7,187 nucleotides of DNA from Cyclobacteriaceae bacterium (GTDB lineage Bacteria > Bacteroidota > Bacteroidia > Cytophagales > Cyclobacteriaceae), in assembly GCA_947458795.1 (NCBI GenBank), contig CANHCD010000098.1, positions 1 to 7,187 on the forward strand, in the 5' to 3' direction. The position numbers and the translations under genes were made by a program. A model generated the notes under the pieces. That model saw nothing but the letters and a program-made list of their open reading frames with translations. It searched no databases and was not told where the DNA came from. Positions 6,341-7,187 of the stretch are shown here, piece by piece (position 1 is the stretch's first letter; each line of letters begins with the position of its first letter).

Positions 6341-6375
6341 CTGTGGTCTGTGGACAGTCGTCTGTGGACGATTTT
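6341..6375. repeat. heptad repeat block C (CTGTGGA units)
   Basis: Five consecutive 7-bp units read CTGTGGT, CTGTGGA, CAGTCGT, CTGTGGA and CGATTTT. The last three mirror the end of block A. GACTGT (6339-6344) and ACAGTC (6354-6359) form an inverted repeat with a 9-nt loop. Confidence 0.75.
6358..6374. repeat. 17-bp direct repeat with hairpin, copy 2
   Basis: This is an exact copy of the 17 bp at 6219-6235, 139 bp further on and in the same orientation. TCGTC (6358-6362) and GACGA (6367-6371) form the stem around the loop TGTG. Confidence 0.9.
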
Positions 6376-6410
6376 AAATTATCTCAATGTTAATTTTTTT
6401 AGTCTTTTTA

Positions 6411-6440
6411 TTGTTCAATGTTACCAAATTGTTAACTTTC
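6411..6440 (+). promoter_or_regulatory. Bacteroidota-type promoter of the transglutaminase-like gene
   Basis: TTG (6411-6413) is followed after 19 nt by TAACTTTC (6433-6440), matching TAnnTTTG in all fixed positions but the last. Transcription would start near 6447, about 25 nt before the ATG at 6472. A palindromic GTTAAC overlaps the -7 element at 6431-6436 and another lies just downstream at 6450-6455, positions suited to an operator. Confidence 0.55.
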
Positions 6441-6471
6441 GTCTATTCAGTTAACATTAGCTTGATGGACT

Positions 6472-7187
6472 ATGAAAAAAATACTCCCTTTCTTGCTCTT
6501 CTTTATAGGAATTGCTTCCCTTGGCATTTGCCAAGAAAACGCGGTTAACGCGGCTAATTCTAACTTTTCTGAATCAGAAAAGACCCCGTATTCCCTATTT
6601 TTGGATGAATCCGAAGCACCAACTCCAGCAGCAAACTGGCATGCACTCCAGCAAGAGCTGGACGAAAAAGCTGCCAAAAAAACGGACTCTCTAGCGCTCC
6701 TACGTGTTATTTTCCAAAAAACACACCAGCGCCTATTAAAAAATTACCGTCAACATTCCACTTTTAGCAACCTATTGGACAAGGGCTCCTACGACTGTGT
6801 CAGTGGCTCCGCCGCACTTGGACTTCTCTTAGAGCGCTATGGATATTCCTTTGATGTGGTAGAAACCGATTACCATGTCTTTATTCAAGTATACCTTGCT
6901 GGAAAAACCTTGATCCTAGAAAGCACGCTTCCCGTAGGAGGCATGATCACCTCCACCTCGGGAGTAAGAAATTACCTAGCCGCCTACCTCACCGAGGGTG
7001 TGCCAATGGCACGAGATATCAGTGAAGGCTTGGCAGGCACAAAAGTGGATTTTACAGACAATACCATTTTCCGAAAAGTCAGCCTCAACGAGTTGGCTGG
7101 CTTGCAGCATTACAACGAGGCGATCGTGCACTTCAATACTCAAAATTACAAGCAGGCCATTGACTTACTTTCCAAGGCTTACACGTA
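6472..7187 (+). CDS. secreted transglutaminase-like protein with TPR region (3' end outside window)
   Basis: The frame is open from ATG 6472 to the window end, giving 238 residues without a stop. Residues 1-20 (MKKILPFLLFFIGIASLGIC) are a signal peptide, with cleavage likely after C20; I19 before the Cys argues against a lipoprotein box. After a variable acidic linker and a helical segment (about 55-100), the pattern Y107-D-C109-V-S-G-S-A-A-L-G-L-L-L-E-R-Y-G appears, then Y134-H135-V-F-I and L149-E150-S-T-L-P. The Cys, His and Glu spacing (26 and 15) fits the catalytic core of transglutaminase-like (papain-fold) proteins, where the third residue is usually Asp. At the truncated end, residues about 212-237 (HYNEAIVHFNTQNYKQAIDLLSKAY) look like a TPR unit, so protein-protein contacts are expected further on. 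It is probably periplasmic. Peptidase, crosslinking or other activity cannot be told apart. Its own promoter is visible upstream. Confidence 0.7.
   Translation, partial: MKKILPFLLFFIGIASLGICQENAVNAANSNFSESEKTPYSLFLDESEAPTPAANWHALQQELDEKAAKKTDSLALLRVIFQKTHQRLLKNYRQHSTFSNLLDKGSYDCVSGSAALGLLLERYGYSFDVVETDYHVFIQVYLAGKTLILESTLPVGGMITSTSGVRNYLAAYLTEGVPMARDISEGLAGTKVDFTDNTIFRKVSLNELAGLQHYNEAIVHFNTQNYKQAIDLLSKAYT

Larger units (their letters stand above)
6121..6471. other. gene-free interval with heptad repeats and a promoter
   Basis: These 351 bp between rlmH and the last gene hold no credible coding sequence; the short open frame over 6098-6310 has no protein-like features. AT-rich flanks (6121-6180 and 6370-6471) enclose a more GC-rich core made of degenerate 7-bp units, described separately. 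No clear terminator was found after rlmH. Confidence 0.8.

Noticed and set aside
6184..6375. CRISPR array
   Set aside because: Units are 7 bp and contiguous; the only longer repeat is 17 bp in two copies 139 bp apart, without regular spacers or cas genes.
6512..6694. Open frame of 60 codons on the + strand
   Set aside because: It is out of frame within the transglutaminase-like gene, which has a signal peptide and conserved catalytic motif; the antisense frame at 6447-6677 is rejected for the same reason.

Overview
The window looks like a chromosome segment of a Bacteroidota bacterium, most likely a member of the Cytophagales (Cyclobacteriaceae/Algoriphagus-like). This is inferred from three things. 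First, it has a large secreted zinc protease of the DUF5118/DUF5117/DUF4953 type and a YcxB-like membrane protein of a kind common in that group. Second, several promoters fit the Bacteroidota pattern TTG-N19/20-TAnnTTTG. Third, ribosome binding sites are almost absent. No rRNA, tRNA, CRISPR array, insertion sequence or phage gene is visible.

Left part (1-1638): the 3' part of a UbiA-type membrane prenyltransferase on the + strand converges, with 2 bp between stop codons, on an FAD-dependent oxidoreductase of the geranylgeranyl-reductase-like group on the - strand. Both are lipid or quinone/polyketide tailoring enzymes, so the rest of a small biosynthetic locus may lie to the left of the window.

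Middle (1713-5573): an 850-residue secreted metzincin-like protease ends in a strong intrinsic terminator. It is followed by a Fur-family regulator with a histidine-rich metal loop. A 71-residue single-helix membrane protein on the - strand overlaps the regulator tail to tail by 7 bp. It is divergent from a YcxB-like two-helix membrane protein, which also ends in an intrinsic terminator. Promoters can be proposed for both divergent genes, and they settle the start of the YcxB-like gene.

Right part (5647-7187): rlmH (23S rRNA pseudouridine-1915 methyltransferase) is followed by a 351-bp gene-free interval. This interval holds a degraded array of 7-bp units (CYGTGGA and TGTCAAC types), a perfect 17-bp direct repeat that can form a hairpin, and a promoter surrounded by GTTAAC-type sites. 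The promoter leads into a secreted protein with a transglutaminase-like Cys-His-Glu core and the start of a TPR region, cut off by the window end.

The genes appear to be mostly single transcription units, not one operon. The parts most worth a second look are the heptad repeat array, the phased GTTA sites at the last promoter, and the transglutaminase-like/TPR protein.
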